Shown piece after piece: positions 9,095 to 16,561 of a DNA stretch of 64,000 nucleotides (position 1 is the first letter of the stretch; each line of letters begins with the position of its first letter). This stretch comes from Mycobacterium sp. GA-0227b (lineage in GTDB: Bacteria > Actinomycetota > Actinomycetes > Mycobacteriales > Mycobacteriaceae). The notes beneath the pieces were generated by a model that saw only the letters and a list, made by a program, of their open reading frames with translations, did not search any database and was not told the DNA's origin. Where the stretch lies: contig NZ_LQIK01000023.1 of the NCBI RefSeq assembly GCF_001499855.1, positions 310,001-374,000 on the forward strand. Direction: 5' to 3'. Position numbers and translations under genes: made by a program.

Positions 9095-9878
9095 GGCCTT
9101 CCTGCGCAAGGGTGGCGGCGACGACGCCGTCTGATCGAATCAGGCTGGCGGTCACCACGCCTCGTCCCCGTGCTGCGGCGGGCGAGGTCGATTCGAGCAG
9201 GTTCCACTGATCGGCGTACACCGGCCGGTGAAACCAGATCGATGAATCCGTTGTGCCGCTGCGGTGTGTCCGCGCCTGCATCGAGTGACCATGGACCTGC
9301 AGTGCGGGGTCGATCATGTAGACGTCGCAGACGTACACCGCGACCAGGGTGTGCATCAACGAGTCGTCGGGAAGCGGCACGGTCGCGCGCCACCACAGCC
9401 GGCGGACGAACTCGCCGGTCGACGTGTCGTCGGCGATTCTGATGTCGAGTTCCTCGAGCGGCATCGACGGTGCCGGACCGGCGGGGCCGGTCTTCGGCAG
9501 CGAATCAGGATCGTGCGGCGCCGCGGGCCGCTGACCATGTTCCGGTCCGCGGGCAGGCAATGCGAACGACACGGTGGCCGTCGTCAACATCCTGCCCTGC
9601 TGATGGGATTCGATTCTGCGGGCCGACGACGTGCGGCCGTCGAAAACCCTTGTGACGCGGTACTCCACGTCCTCGCCGGCCTCACCCCCACGCAGGAACT
9701 GCAGGTGCATGTTGGTGGGCAACCGGCCGGTGTCGACGGTGCGGCATGCCGCAGCGAGGCTTTGCGCGACGAACTGCCCTCCGTAGGCCCGCTTTTCCGG
9801 CGGGCCGCTGGCCGGCCCGATCCAGGAATCGGTTTCGGAACCGGCCCGCAGGTTCAGCAGGGTGAGCAGGGCGCTCAC
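9072..9878 (-). CDS. Acyl-CoA thioesterase II-like (TesB family)
   Basis: 268 residues from a GTG at 9878 that overlaps the stop of the CoA-transferase gene (GTGA). It is a double-hotdog protein of the TesB type: N-terminal YGGQFVAQSLAAA and C-terminal SSIWFHRPVYADQWNL, with the Asp in TTDSS and Gln in LAQEGLI at positions expected for the catalytic Asp/Thr/Gln set. It hydrolyses acyl-CoA to free acid and CoA; chain preference cannot be read. Its last 23 bases overlap the end of the convergent acyl-activating gene (stop at 9094). Such tail overlap means little room for terminators. The upstream ORF extension to 10205 is out-of-frame sequence of the neighbour and is rejected. Confidence 0.88.
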   Translation of the reverse strand: MSALLTLLNLRAGSETDSWIGPASGPPEKRAYGGQFVAQSLAAACRTVDTGRLPTNMHLQFLRGGEAGEDVEYRVTRVFDGRTSSARRIESHQQGRMLTTATVSFALPARGPEHGQRPAAPHDPDSLPKTGPAGPAPSMPLEELDIRIADDTSTGEFVRRLWWRATVPLPDDSLMHTLVAVYVCDVYMIDPALQVHGHSMQARTHRSGTTDSSIWFHRPVYADQWNLLESTSPAAARGRGVVTASLIRSDGVVAATLAQEGLIAERQP

Positions 9879-11095
9879 TCGACACGTCCGGTCGCAACGG
9901 TGCCGGCCCGCACCAAGCGGTCGACCTCGTCGGCGGACATGCCCAGCCAGTTGTTGAGCACGCCGACGGTGTCGTCGCCCAGCGCGGGTGACGCGGTGGC
10001 GGGAGGGTAACGTCCGCCGATCGACATCGGCAGGCCCGGCGCAAGATAAGTGCCGATCCGCGGTTGATCCAGCGAGGTGAACAACGGGTTGGCAGTGACC
10101 TTGTCCTCGGTGGCCGCCTCGGCGAAGGTGCGGTACCGCTCCCACAACACCGACGTCGCCGACAGCGCCGCGGTGATCTCCTCGGCGGTGTGCATGCCGA
10201 ACCACTCGCCGAACAACCCCGTCAACGCCTCGCGGTGCTCGAATCGCTGTCCTTCGTCGGTGAAGTCGGCGCCGAGCGTCTCAGCCAGCGCGGCAACGGC
10301 TTTCGATGTCCCTGTGAGCTCGGCGAGGTCGCGGAAGTGCCTGCCGGTGAGCGCGACGATCATGAACGAGACGCCGTCGCTGCTGAGGAAGTCCTGACCG
10401 TACTGGCCGTACACCGAGTTGCCGATGCGCTCACGCGCGGTGCCGTTGATCATCACCTCGGTGAGGAAGCCGAGGTTGCCCGCCGTGGCCAGAGCCACGT
10501 TCTCCAGCGGAATACTGATTCGCTGGCCTTGACCCGTCGCATCGCGTTGCCGCAGGGCGGTCACGACGGCCAGCGCCGTGTAGATTCCGCATGCGACATC
10601 CCAGGCGGGCAGCACGTGGTTGACGGGTGCGCCGAGTTCGGACGGACCGGTCACCATCGGAAAACCGATGCCCGCGTTGACCGTATAGTCGACCCCGGTG
10701 CCACCGTCAGCGCGCCCGGAAACCTCCACGTGTATCAGATCGCCCCGCAGCCTGCTCAGGGTGTCATACGAATGCCACTGGCGCCCAGCTACATTGGTGA
10801 TCAGCACACCGCTGCCCGCGATCAACCGTTGGACCAGGGCCTGGCCCTCTTCGGAGCGTACGTCGGCGGCCACCGATCGCTTGCCCTTGTTCAACCCTGC
10901 CCAGTAGATGCTCTCGCCGCCGTCGGTGATCGGCCAGCGGCGGTAGTCGGCGGCCCCGCCGATCGGGTCGACGCGCGTCACCTCCGCCCCGAGTTGGGCC
11001 AATGTCATCCCGGCGAGCGGAACCGCGACGAAGCTGGAGATCTCGACGATGCGCACGCCGTCCAGTGGCCGCGTCGCCTCGGGTGTGTCGGTCAT
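9875..11095 (-). CDS. CoA transferase family III (CaiB/BaiF type)
   Basis: 406 residues from the ATG at 11095; an in-frame start 18 bases upstream would add a non-conserved leader. Family III motifs are visible: PLDGVRIVEISSFVAVPLAGMT at the N-terminus, the GAEVTRVDP stretch, and LNKGKRSVAADVRSEEG carrying the aspartate that forms the mixed anhydride intermediate in this family. It moves CoA between carboxylic acids without ATP, or acts as a racemase (alpha-methylacyl-CoA racemases share the fold). It overlaps the thioesterase by four bases. The pair suggests handling of a branched or unusual acyl-CoA. Confidence 0.88.
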   Translation of the reverse strand: MTDTPEATRPLDGVRIVEISSFVAVPLAGMTLAQLGAEVTRVDPIGGAADYRRWPITDGGESIYWAGLNKGKRSVAADVRSEEGQALVQRLIAGSGVLITNVAGRQWHSYDTLSRLRGDLIHVEVSGRADGGTGVDYTVNAGIGFPMVTGPSELGAPVNHVLPAWDVACGIYTALAVVTALRQRDATGQGQRISIPLENVALATAGNLGFLTEVMINGTARERIGNSVYGQYGQDFLSSDGVSFMIVALTGRHFRDLAELTGTSKAVAALAETLGADFTDEGQRFEHREALTGLFGEWFGMHTAEEITAALSATSVLWERYRTFAEAATEDKVTANPLFTSLDQPRIGTYLAPGLPMSIGGRYPPATASPALGDDTVGVLNNWLGMSADEVDRLVRAGTVATGRVE

Positions 11096-11131
11096 CGGGC
11101 ACAGTGTAAGCAAGGGCTCGACCGGCGGCGA

Positions 11132-11905
11132 TCACACCAGTTCGATGGCGTCGGCGATGGACGGCAGGACCCGGCTGGGCCGGAACGGATACCGCTCCAC
11201 CTCCTCGACGGTCGTCGACCCGGTCAGCACCAGGATGGTCTCCAGGCCGGCCTCGATACCCGCAACCACGTCGGTGTCCATCCGGTCGCCCACCATCACC
11301 GTGCTTTCCGAATGTGCCTCGATGCGGTTGAGCGCGCTGCGGAACATCATCGGGTTCGGCTTGCCGACGAAATAGGGCTCGCGCCCCGTCGCCCTGGTGA
11401 TCATCGCGGCGACCGAACCGGTGGCCGGTAGCGGCCCCTCGGCCGACGGTCCGGTCACATCGGGGTTCGTCGCGATGAACCGGGCGCCCCCGAGAATCAG
11501 CCGCACCGCCTTGGTGATCGCCTCGAAAGAGTAGGTGCGGGTTTCGCCGAGCACGACGAAGTCGGGGTCGATGTCGGTCAGCGTGTAACCCGCCTCGTGC
11601 AGGGCCGTGGTCAGCCCGGCCTCACCGATGACGTAGGCCGATCCGCCCGGTAGCTGGTCGTTGAGAAACGCCGACGTCGCCAGCGCCGATGTCCAGATCG
11701 ACTCCACGGGCACGGTCAGGCCGCTGCGCCGCAGCCGCGCCGACAGGTCCCGCGGTGTGAAGATCGAGTTGTTGGTGAGCACCAGAAAGGGCCGCTGCCG
11801 GTCGACGAGCCGCTGCAGGAACTCGGCCGCGCCGGGCAGCGCATGCTCCTCACGGACGAGCACACCGTCCATGTCGGTGAGCCAGCACTTCGGGGTGTCG
11901 CGCAC
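11132..11905 (-). CDS. HAD-superfamily phosphatase, subfamily IIA (NagD-like)
   Basis: 257 residues from a GTG at 11905. HAD motifs: motif I DMDGVLVREE near residue 11 with the nucleophilic Asp, motif II LVLTNNS, motif III lysine GKPNPMMF, and motif IV VGDRMDTDV. The cap sits between motifs II and III as in the C2-cap IIA group (NagD, p-nitrophenyl phosphatase, phosphoglycolate phosphatase). The substrate is probably a small phosphomonoester and is not predictable here. It lies 36 bp upstream of the CoA-transferase gene on the same strand, so it may head that operon. Confidence 0.88.
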   Translation of the reverse strand: MRDTPKCWLTDMDGVLVREEHALPGAAEFLQRLVDRQRPFLVLTNNSIFTPRDLSARLRRSGLTVPVESIWTSALATSAFLNDQLPGGSAYVIGEAGLTTALHEAGYTLTDIDPDFVVLGETRTYSFEAITKAVRLILGGARFIATNPDVTGPSAEGPLPATGSVAAMITRATGREPYFVGKPNPMMFRSALNRIEAHSESTVMVGDRMDTDVVAGIEAGLETILVLTGSTTVEEVERYPFRPSRVLPSIADAIELV

Positions 11906-11936
11906 ACCCCCAGTGTGTCAGCTCCGCGCTCGATCG

Positions 11937-12281
11937 TTAGCGCATCGGCAGGTCGGGCATGGCCACGTTGCAGCGATCGCGGAAGTCGGCTGCGGCCTGC
12001 CGAACGGCCCGCAGCTCGTCGCGGACCCGCGGGTTCGCGTCCATGTACGCGTGGATCTCCGCCGTCATCTGCTCCCGCGGCTTGCCTTTGAGTCCGGTGA
12101 AGAACGCGTTGACGTCCGGATGCGTGAACAGATACGACGATGTCCCCGCCGACACGCCGGCCATGACGCCGGCGAGATCGGCGGCCGTGCAGTTCGACGG
12201 ATCGGCGGCGGCGGTGGCCGCGTTGCCGAAGAACATCGCGCCGGCGATCAGGGTTGCGCCAATTGCCTTTCGGGTCAACAT
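11937..12281 (-). CDS. Exported haemophore-like protein (MHB type)
   Basis: 114 residues with a signal peptide: MLTRKAIG, a hydrophobic core, then cleavage after TAAADP-like residues. The mature 85-residue part carries two cysteines (SNCTAADL and DRCNVAM) that probably form one disulfide. It also has the pattern YLFTHPDVNAFFTGLKG typical of mycobacterial haemophore-related exported proteins such as Rv0203-like MHB-domain proteins. Haem binding is inferred from the family only. No MmpL haem transporter is adjacent. It is preceded by another small exported protein on the same strand 42 bp away. Confidence 0.75.
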   Translation of the reverse strand: MLTRKAIGATLIAGAMFFGNAATAAADPSNCTAADLAGVMAGVSAGTSSYLFTHPDVNAFFTGLKGKPREQMTAEIHAYMDANPRVRDELRAVRQAAADFRDRCNVAMPDLPMR

Positions 12282-12323
12282 ATGGGACTCCTCACTCGGA
12301 TAGTCGACGAGAATGCTTGAAGC

Positions 12324-12617
12324 TCAACGCGGTCCGCGGCCACCACCGCCGGGGCGGTCGGGTCGATCCGGACGATCGATGACGATGTCGATCCCCCAGT
12401 CATCGCTGCAATACCAGGGGTCTGCACAGTATCCCGGATAGACCGGTCCGGCGTGCGGTGCATCGGGGCCTCCGCCACGAACCGACCCCTGTGCGCAGAC
12501 CGTGGCGGCGCCTGCGTCCGTGCAGTCCGCCGCCGCCGTAGGTGAACCCACCACGACGGCGGCCGGCATCACCGCCGACAGCGCCAACACGACCGAACGG
12601 AGCGGATTGAGGTTCAC
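12324..12617 (-). CDS. Small exported protein, proline/glycine-rich C-terminus
   Basis: 97 residues. A typical Sec signal peptide (MNLNPLRSVVLALSAVMPA, cleavage near SPTAAAD) is followed by about 65 residues with four cysteines in two pairs (DCTDAGAATVC and YCADPWYC). The tail is RPDRPDRPGGGG. I do not recognise a named domain; small cysteine-paired exported proteins of this kind are common in mycobacteria. A secreted or cell-wall location is inferred from the signal peptide. It could be co-transcribed with the haemophore-like gene downstream. Confidence 0.6.
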   Translation of the reverse strand: MNLNPLRSVVLALSAVMPAAVVVGSPTAAADCTDAGAATVCAQGSVRGGGPDAPHAGPVYPGYCADPWYCSDDWGIDIVIDRPDRPDRPGGGGRGPR

Positions 12618-12738
12618 GCGTGCCCCTCCTCGACCGACCGAAAATCTTCGTATGCCGGGAGGATACGGCCGCCGCTTTTCGTTTTCCGGCTATTCGAGCA
12701 AGTTGGGGTCACCCTTCCGAAAGTAGCGTGACAACAGC

Positions 12739-13524
12739 CTATCTGGGTTGGTTCGGCACACCGGGGAACAACTGCACGTCCGGTCCCGAGGTCACGTAAC
12801 CCAACTGTTTCGTCAGAAGGTGTGGTGCGAAAACAGCGCCGTAGAGGACGTTTCCGACGACGATGACGGAAACGATGGAGACGACCGCGGCTTGGACCCG
12901 CGTCTTCGACACCTTGTCGGCGAACATCTCGATCACATTTCGCCCCTGCGAATCCGTGCGGCCGAGCAGGTAGGTGAACACCATCATCTGAATGCCCATC
13001 GCGATGGCGTCATAGATCGGGTACTGGTGCAGAGTCCCCTCGAACAGTCCGAGTCCGGGAATCACGTAGGCGTAGTAGAAGACGCCGAGCCGGGCGCCGA
13101 GGCCGGCATTGAACAGCAATGCCCAGCAGAACCCCACCGCGAAGCCGACGATCAGCAGCGTGATCGGCGCGCGCCATCGGAACCGCGCGCTCAGCCGTCG
13201 GCCGAGCGCGGCACCGACGACAGCTGGAATGCAGAAATAACCGATGTAGCCCAGCGGGACCGACGACGGCAGTCCACCCCAGGTCATGTTCAACGGCCAC
13301 CAGGACGGCGTGCGGGGAAGCGCGGGTGGGAACTGCGCGTACATCGCCCAGTCGTAGGGCGCCTCGATCCATGAGAACGAAATCGCCGAAATGCACAGCA
13401 GCAGTAACGGGTGCAGTCGGCCACGTCGAACGCTCAGATAGATTCCGGCGACGGTGAACCCGATGCCGCTGAGCCAGCCGAAAGCGTTCGCCGCTGCCAG
13501 TAGCGGCGTCAGCTCGGTGTTCAT
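12739..13524 (-). CDS. AveC-like (spirocyclase AveC family) membrane protein, copy 1
   Basis: 261 residues with about seven membrane segments and the aromatic, Tyr/Pro-rich loops of the AveC family (ISFSWIEAPYDWAMYAQF, then PNQPR at the end). AveC in Streptomyces carries out spiroketal cyclisation and dehydration in avermectin synthesis. Mycobacterial homologues are annotated by similarity, and their reaction is unknown. The ATG overlaps the stop of a 38-codon membrane peptide gene (ATGA), so the two are coupled. A TetR gene points the other way across a perfect palindrome. A second AveC-like protein sits at 20267-21400, inside the P450 operon, which links the two loci. Confidence 0.75.
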   Translation of the reverse strand: MNTELTPLLAAANAFGWLSGIGFTVAGIYLSVRRGRLHPLLLLCISAISFSWIEAPYDWAMYAQFPPALPRTPSWWPLNMTWGGLPSSVPLGYIGYFCIPAVVGAALGRRLSARFRWRAPITLLIVGFAVGFCWALLFNAGLGARLGVFYYAYVIPGLGLFEGTLHQYPIYDAIAMGIQMMVFTYLLGRTDSQGRNVIEMFADKVSKTRVQAAVVSIVSVIVVGNVLYGAVFAPHLLTKQLGYVTSGPDVQLFPGVPNQPR

Positions 13525-13637
13525 CGGTCGCGATCGTCGCCCGCGGCGCCGCGCGCTTCGGGATCGAAGTAGAAGACCAAGCCGAAGATCAGGACGATCA
13601 ACCCGAACAGCGTTCCGAGCATGATGAGTTGGCCCAC
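13521..13637 (-). CDS. Very small single-pass membrane protein coupled to the AveC-like gene
   Basis: 38 codons from a GTG at 13637 (second choice: ATG at 13622, 33 residues). The peptide is a hydrophobic helix (LGTLFGLIVLIFGLVFYF) followed by a charged tail DPEARGAAGDDRDR. A GGAAGG ribosome site lies 9 bases before the GTG, and its TGA overlaps the AveC-like ATG in an ATGA. Overlap, ribosome site and clean TM-plus-charged-tail design argue that it is real despite its size. A possible role is as a subunit or stabiliser of the AveC-like protein; this is inference. Confidence 0.6.
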   Translation of the reverse strand: MGQLIMLGTLFGLIVLIFGLVFYFDPEARGAAGDDRDR

Positions 13638-13661
13638 GGCCACACCCCTTCCGTACGACTA

Positions 13662-13681
13662 GTAATAGTGCACACTATTAC
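13662..13681. promoter_or_regulatory. Perfect 20-bp palindrome, probable TetR operator
   Basis: GTAATAGTG-CA-CACTATTAC is a perfect inverted repeat. It sits in the 79-bp gap between the AveC-like small-peptide start (13637, minus) and the TetR start (13717, plus). TetR regulators usually bind 14-20-bp palindromes in just such divergent gaps, so autoregulation and control of the AveC-like pair are likely. A 14-of-18 match lies at 30137-30154 before the LLM operon. Confidence 0.75.
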
Positions 13682-13716
13682 AGGGGCGCGGTCAAGGACC
13701 GCTATCGTGATCACCG

Positions 13717-14379
13717 ATGCCTCAGCGAGGTTCGCCCAAAAAGTCGGCCAGGTCCGCCGCGTCGTCGGCGGCCGTACGCCGGCCCCGCGGCGAGGCGCGC
13801 CGGCTCCTGCTCGACGCCGCCCGTGAACTGTTCGCTCGCCGGGACTACCGGGCCACGACGACCCGTGAGATCGCCGAGGCCGCCGGCGTGACCGAGTATC
13901 TTCTGTTCCGCCACTTCGGCTCCAAGGCCGGCCTGTTCCGCGAGGCGCTCGTGCTGCCCTTCACCGACTTCGTCGCCGCCTTCGGCAAGACGTGGCAGGC
14001 CGTCGATCCCGAGGCGACCGACGAAGAGGAACTGTCCCGGCAGTTCGTCGGGCGCCTCTACGACGTTCTCGTCGAACACAAGGGTCTTTTGCTCACCCTC
14101 GTCGCATCCGACGGCCTCAGTGAGGAGGAGATCGAGAGTGCCGGCATCGCCGACATCAGGCGGGCGCTCGCCTTGCTCGGCCAGATCAGCGCAGAGGGTA
14201 TGCACCTTCGCGGACTGCACTCGGGTCAACCGGATCTGCCGGCGCACTCGACCGTGGCGATGATCGTCGGGATGGTGGCGTTGCGGTCGACGTTCTTCGG
14301 GACCAAGCCGCCGCCGCGGGAGGCGATCGTCGACGAACTCGTCCAGGCGATCCTCCACGGCTTCCTGCACCGGCCGTAG
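13717..14379 (+). CDS. TetR-family transcriptional regulator
   Basis: 220 residues. A basic N-terminal tail (PKKSARSAAS...RRPRGEARR) precedes the TetR DNA-binding domain, residues about 27-75: LLLDAARELFARRDYRATT, then the helix-turn-helix TREIAEAAGVTEYLLFRHFGSK. The remaining 140 residues form a helical ligand-binding domain with no recognisable ligand signature. The gene is divergent from the AveC-like operon, with a perfect palindrome in between, so it probably represses both. It is followed 12 bp later by the convergent end of the SDR gene. Confidence 0.92.
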   Translation: MPQRGSPKKSARSAASSAAVRRPRGEARRLLLDAARELFARRDYRATTTREIAEAAGVTEYLLFRHFGSKAGLFREALVLPFTDFVAAFGKTWQAVDPEATDEEELSRQFVGRLYDVLVEHKGLLLTLVASDGLSEEEIESAGIADIRRALALLGQISAEGMHLRGLHSGQPDLPAHSTVAMIVGMVALRSTFFGTKPPPREAIVDELVQAILHGFLHRP

Positions 14380-14391
14380 CTTTCGCCCCGC

Positions 14392-15270
14392 CTAACCGCC
14401 GGGTCCGTTGGGCCACTTCAGAAGTGACCCCGCGTCGACGCGGATCTGCTGGCCGGTTATGTAACGGCTGTCGTCACTGGCGAGGAACACGCCGAGGTTC
14501 GCCATGTCCTCCGGTTCGATGTACGGAATCGGCATGGCCTGGAAGATCGAGAACAGCGGTTCGGCCTCCTCACGCGTCGGCTTCTTGCCTTCGGCGATGA
14601 GGTCGGGCCGGAAGACTCCGTACATGCCTTCGTTCTGAAGCAGATGTGTGTTGCAGTTCGTCGGATGGATGGCGTTGACGCGGATCATCCGCGGCGCCAG
14701 GTGCAGACTCATCTCCTCGACGTACTCGATCACGACGCGCTTGCTCCACCCGTAACCGGCACCGCCGGGCCCCATGTCCGGGCTTGTGGTGGTGCCGCGG
14801 ATCATGCCCGCCGTAGATCCCGTCACGATGATCGACGCACCGTCGGGTAGATGCGGGATGGCCACCGCAACCGTGTTCATCACGCCCACCAGATCGACAT
14901 CGGACGCGTCGACGAACCCCATGGGATCCGGATTTCCCATGGCCATCGGCAGAATGCCCGCATTCGCCACGACGATGTCGATCTTGCCGAGGTCGGCGAC
15001 GCCTGCCTCGACGGCATCGCGCAGTTCGTGGCGCTCACGAACGTCGGCGACCCGGGCCACCACGCGTCTTCCTGTCCCCTTCACCGAGCGTTCCGTTTCG
15101 GCGAGATCCTCCGGTGTCGCCAACGGGTATGGGTTGGACGGAATGTCGCGGCAGATGTCGACCGCGATGATGTCGGCGCCCTCCTTCGCCATCGCGATCG
15201 CGTGCGCGCGGCCTTGACCACGCGCCGCACCCGTGATGAAAGCCACCTTGCCGTCGAGCTTTCCAGCCAT
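14392..15270 (-). CDS. Mycofactocin-coupled-type SDR oxidoreductase
   Basis: 292 residues from the ATG at 15270, preceded by a GGAGCG ribosome site; the longer ORF start lies inside the P450 gene and is rejected. Motifs: cofactor site TGAARGQGR, then NAG (VVANAGIL) and the YGWSK catalytic pair, with Ser in VTGST. The insert after the second strand (DICRDIPSN...ETERSVKGTGRRVVARVADVRE) is characteristic of SDRs that hold NAD tightly and are reoxidised by mycofactocin. It oxidises an alcohol to a ketone or the reverse. It is the last gene of the seven-gene operon starting at 22519. Confidence 0.88.
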   Translation of the reverse strand: MAGKLDGKVAFITGAARGQGRAHAIAMAKEGADIIAVDICRDIPSNPYPLATPEDLAETERSVKGTGRRVVARVADVRERHELRDAVEAGVADLGKIDIVVANAGILPMAMGNPDPMGFVDASDVDLVGVMNTVAVAIPHLPDGASIIVTGSTAGMIRGTTTSPDMGPGGAGYGWSKRVVIEYVEEMSLHLAPRMIRVNAIHPTNCNTHLLQNEGMYGVFRPDLIAEGKKPTREEAEPLFSIFQAMPIPYIEPEDMANLGVFLASDDSRYITGQQIRVDAGSLLKWPNGPGG

Positions 15271-15292
15271 TTCGCGCTCCTTTTCGCCCAAT

Positions 15293-16561
15293 TCAGGCGA
15301 TCGGTGTGAAGGTGATGTGCAGTTCGCTGAGGCCACGCATGATGAACGTCGGCTCGTAGGTGTACCTGCGGTTTTCCGGGGGGCCGTGGTGCTCGGCGGA
15401 GATCGTGATATCGCTCATCCGGTCGAGGATCCTGTTCAACGAGATCCGTCCTTCGGCGCGAGCCAGCGGCGCCCCGGGGCAGCTGTGCACCCCCCGGATG
15501 AACGCGATCTGCTCGCGCACATTGGCGCGGTCGGCTCGGAAAGTATTGGGCTCGGGGAACTTCCGTTCATCTCGGTTGCAGGCCCCCGGCAGCAGCATGA
15601 CCGTCGTCCCCGCAGGCACCTCGACATCGCCGACCTTCGTCGTCGTGCGCGCCATCCGGAAGTGCGATTTCACCGGGCTTTCCATCCGCAGCGTCTCTTC
15701 CAGGAAGGCCGGAATCTTGCTGCGGTCGTCACGCAGTTCCGTCTCGAATCCATCGTTGTCGCCGATGAATCGGGCCGCCGAGCTGACCAGCTTTGTCGTT
15801 GTCTCGGTGCCTGCAGCGAACAGAAAGGTCGACAGATTCATGACATCCTCGATGTCGGGTGTCGACCCGTCTTCGTGCCTGGCCTGTGCGAGTTCGGTCA
15901 GCACGTCCTCGCGCGGTGAGCGTCTGCGGTCTTCGATGTAGGCGTAGAACTTCTCGTTGAGCCACTGCAGCGGATTGTGGGACGTGGGCGCTTCCTTGCC
16001 CAACTCACCGACGGTCTCGAGCGCGAACACCGCCTTGAACTCGTCGTGGTCCTCCGGGGGCACACCGAGCAGGTCGGCGATGACCAGCAGGGAGAACGGC
16101 TTTGCGTAATCGCCGAGGAACTCACAGCCGCCCTTCTCGATGAACGTGTCCAGTTGCCGATCGGCCAGCCGCCACATGAAGTCCTCGTTCGCCTTGAGGC
16201 GCTTCGGGGTGATCAGCTTGTTCAGCAAGCCGCGAGTTCGGGTGTGCAGCGGTGGATCCTGTGACGTGATGTGTTCGGCCATCGGAACGGCGTCGCGATG
16301 CTTCTCGATCAGCTCCGTGACGTCGTCGGTCTCGCCAGCCCCGAAGGGCATACCGGAGAACGGCCCGGCGACCGACACGCACGACGAGAACGCCGGGTCT
16401 CGGTAGACAGCCAGCGCCTCGTCATAGCCGGTGACCGCCAGCACATTGAACGGGGTGGCCCTGGCCACCGGACATTTCGACCGCAGGTGGTCGAAGTAGG
16501 GGTACGGGTCGGGCACAAGGGATTCGTCGGTGAAGAAGTCCACCGTCTCGAAGTCGGTCAC
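15293..16561 (-). CDS. Cytochrome P450 (first of three)
   Basis: 422 residues from the GTG at 16561 (GAGGAG ribosome site). P450 landmarks: I-helix FAAGTETTT, K-helix EETLR, and the haem loop FIRGVHSCPG with the proximal cysteine. A soluble bacterial class I P450 should need ferredoxin and reductase partners; none is encoded nearby. The substrate is not predictable; neighbours (ALDH, SDRs) suggest stepwise oxidation of a hydrophobic molecule. The start codon overlaps the stop of the next P450 gene (GTGA), and the DNA just before it is made of 27-bp tandem repeats. Confidence 0.95.
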   Translation of the reverse strand: MTDFETVDFFTDESLVPDPYPYFDHLRSKCPVARATPFNVLAVTGYDEALAVYRDPAFSSCVSVAGPFSGMPFGAGETDDVTELIEKHRDAVPMAEHITSQDPPLHTRTRGLLNKLITPKRLKANEDFMWRLADRQLDTFIEKGGCEFLGDYAKPFSLLVIADLLGVPPEDHDEFKAVFALETVGELGKEAPTSHNPLQWLNEKFYAYIEDRRRSPREDVLTELAQARHEDGSTPDIEDVMNLSTFLFAAGTETTTKLVSSAARFIGDNDGFETELRDDRSKIPAFLEETLRMESPVKSHFRMARTTTKVGDVEVPAGTTVMLLPGACNRDERKFPEPNTFRADRANVREQIAFIRGVHSCPGAPLARAEGRISLNRILDRMSDITISAEHHGPPENRRYTYEPTFIMRGLSELHITFTPIA

